A stretch of 5,170 bases of DNA from an uncultured Prevotella sp. (GTDB lineage Bacteria; Bacteroidota; Bacteroidia; Bacteroidales; Bacteroidaceae): assembly GCA_937906765.1 (NCBI GenBank), contig CALCUV010000340.1, forward strand, positions 1-5,170, written 5' to 3'. The position numbers and the translations under genes were made by a program. The notes under the pieces were generated by a model. It ran no database searches, was not told the origin of the DNA, and was given only the letters and a program-made list of their open reading frames with translations. Positions 5,025 to 5,170 of the stretch are shown here, one piece after another (the first letter of the stretch is position 1; every line of letters starts with the position of its first letter).

Positions 5025-5170
5025 TTAGAGCTGGGGACCAGCAGCTACGAGAGCCTGACCAGCTGCGCTACCTGCTGTGTACTTCACGAAGTTCTTCTGG
5101 AAGCGAGCAGCAAGGTCCTTAGCCTTTTCTTCCCACTTGCAAGCACATTCGTAAGTGTCGCGTGGGTCAA
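5025..5170 (-). CDS. pckA: Phosphoenolpyruvate carboxykinase (ATP), C-terminal end
   Basis: The last 47 codons plus stop of a minus-strand gene whose beginning lies outside the window (the full protein is usually about 530-540 residues). The frame reads [20 protein letters not shown], then [18 protein letters not shown], and ends VAAGPQL. This matches the C-terminal helix and tail (FxxNFxKY ... VAAGP) that I recognise from Bacteroidales ATP-type PEP carboxykinases. The enzyme interconverts oxaloacetate + ATP and PEP + CO2 + ADP; in these anaerobes it runs mainly toward oxaloacetate, feeding succinate and propionate formation. The nucleotide and metal-binding motifs are outside the window. It converges on the rightward genes, and a terminator follows 30 bp after the stop. 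The call rests on the tail only, but the tail is distinctive. Confidence 0.85.
   Translation of the reverse strand, partial: DPRDTYECACKWEEKAKDLAARFQKNFVKYTAGSAAGQALVAAGPQL

Overview
The window looks like the chromosome of an anaerobic Bacteroidales bacterium, most likely a Prevotella or Prevotellaceae relative. The evidence is the set of propionate/succinate-pathway genes (methylmalonyl-CoA decarboxylase subunits and ATP-type PEP carboxykinase), the lack of Shine-Dalgarno sequences before the starts, a TAnnTTTG promoter box of the Bacteroidetes type, and an exported protein whose signal peptide ends in FA/QQ. No integrase, transposase, tRNA, rRNA or CRISPR array is visible.

Layout. Positions 1-1533 hold three same-strand genes of a biotin-dependent (de)carboxylase: the 3' end of the carboxyltransferase (mmdA), a small 89-residue subunit (606-875), and the biotin carrier protein (1078-1533). 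A 120-bp palindromic, MITE-like element (909-1028) sits between the last two. The integral-membrane beta subunit that I would expect next in this family is absent from this spot. Positions 1534-1852 contain AGAGTAC-type repeats, a terminator-like hairpin, and a promoter whose -7 box lies inside a 20-bp inverted repeat.

Positions 1853-3814 encode the most interesting part: a compact ABC/OLD-type AAA ATPase followed by a DUF4435 protein with TOPRIM-like acidic motifs. This is the gene pair and order of the PARIS anti-phage system (AriA sensor ATPase plus AriB DUF4435 effector), here in a divergent Bacteroidales form. A five-unit heptamer tandem repeat lies directly before the DUF4435 start. A 219-residue exported protein of unknown function follows (3876-4535), and a strong intrinsic terminator (4610-4657) closes the unit.

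Positions 4658-5024 contain no convincing gene: a weak membrane-protein-like open frame on the minus strand and a terminator serving the gene to the right. The right end (5025-5170, minus strand) is the last 47 codons of ATP-dependent PEP carboxykinase (pckA).

Working together: mmdA, the small subunit and the carrier protein move carboxyl groups in propionate/succinate fermentation, and pckA supplies oxaloacetate to the same pathway. The ATPase/DUF4435 pair is placed between these core loci like an accessory cassette. An ATP-gated nuclease or defence role is inferred from family and gene pairing and is not shown by the sequence.
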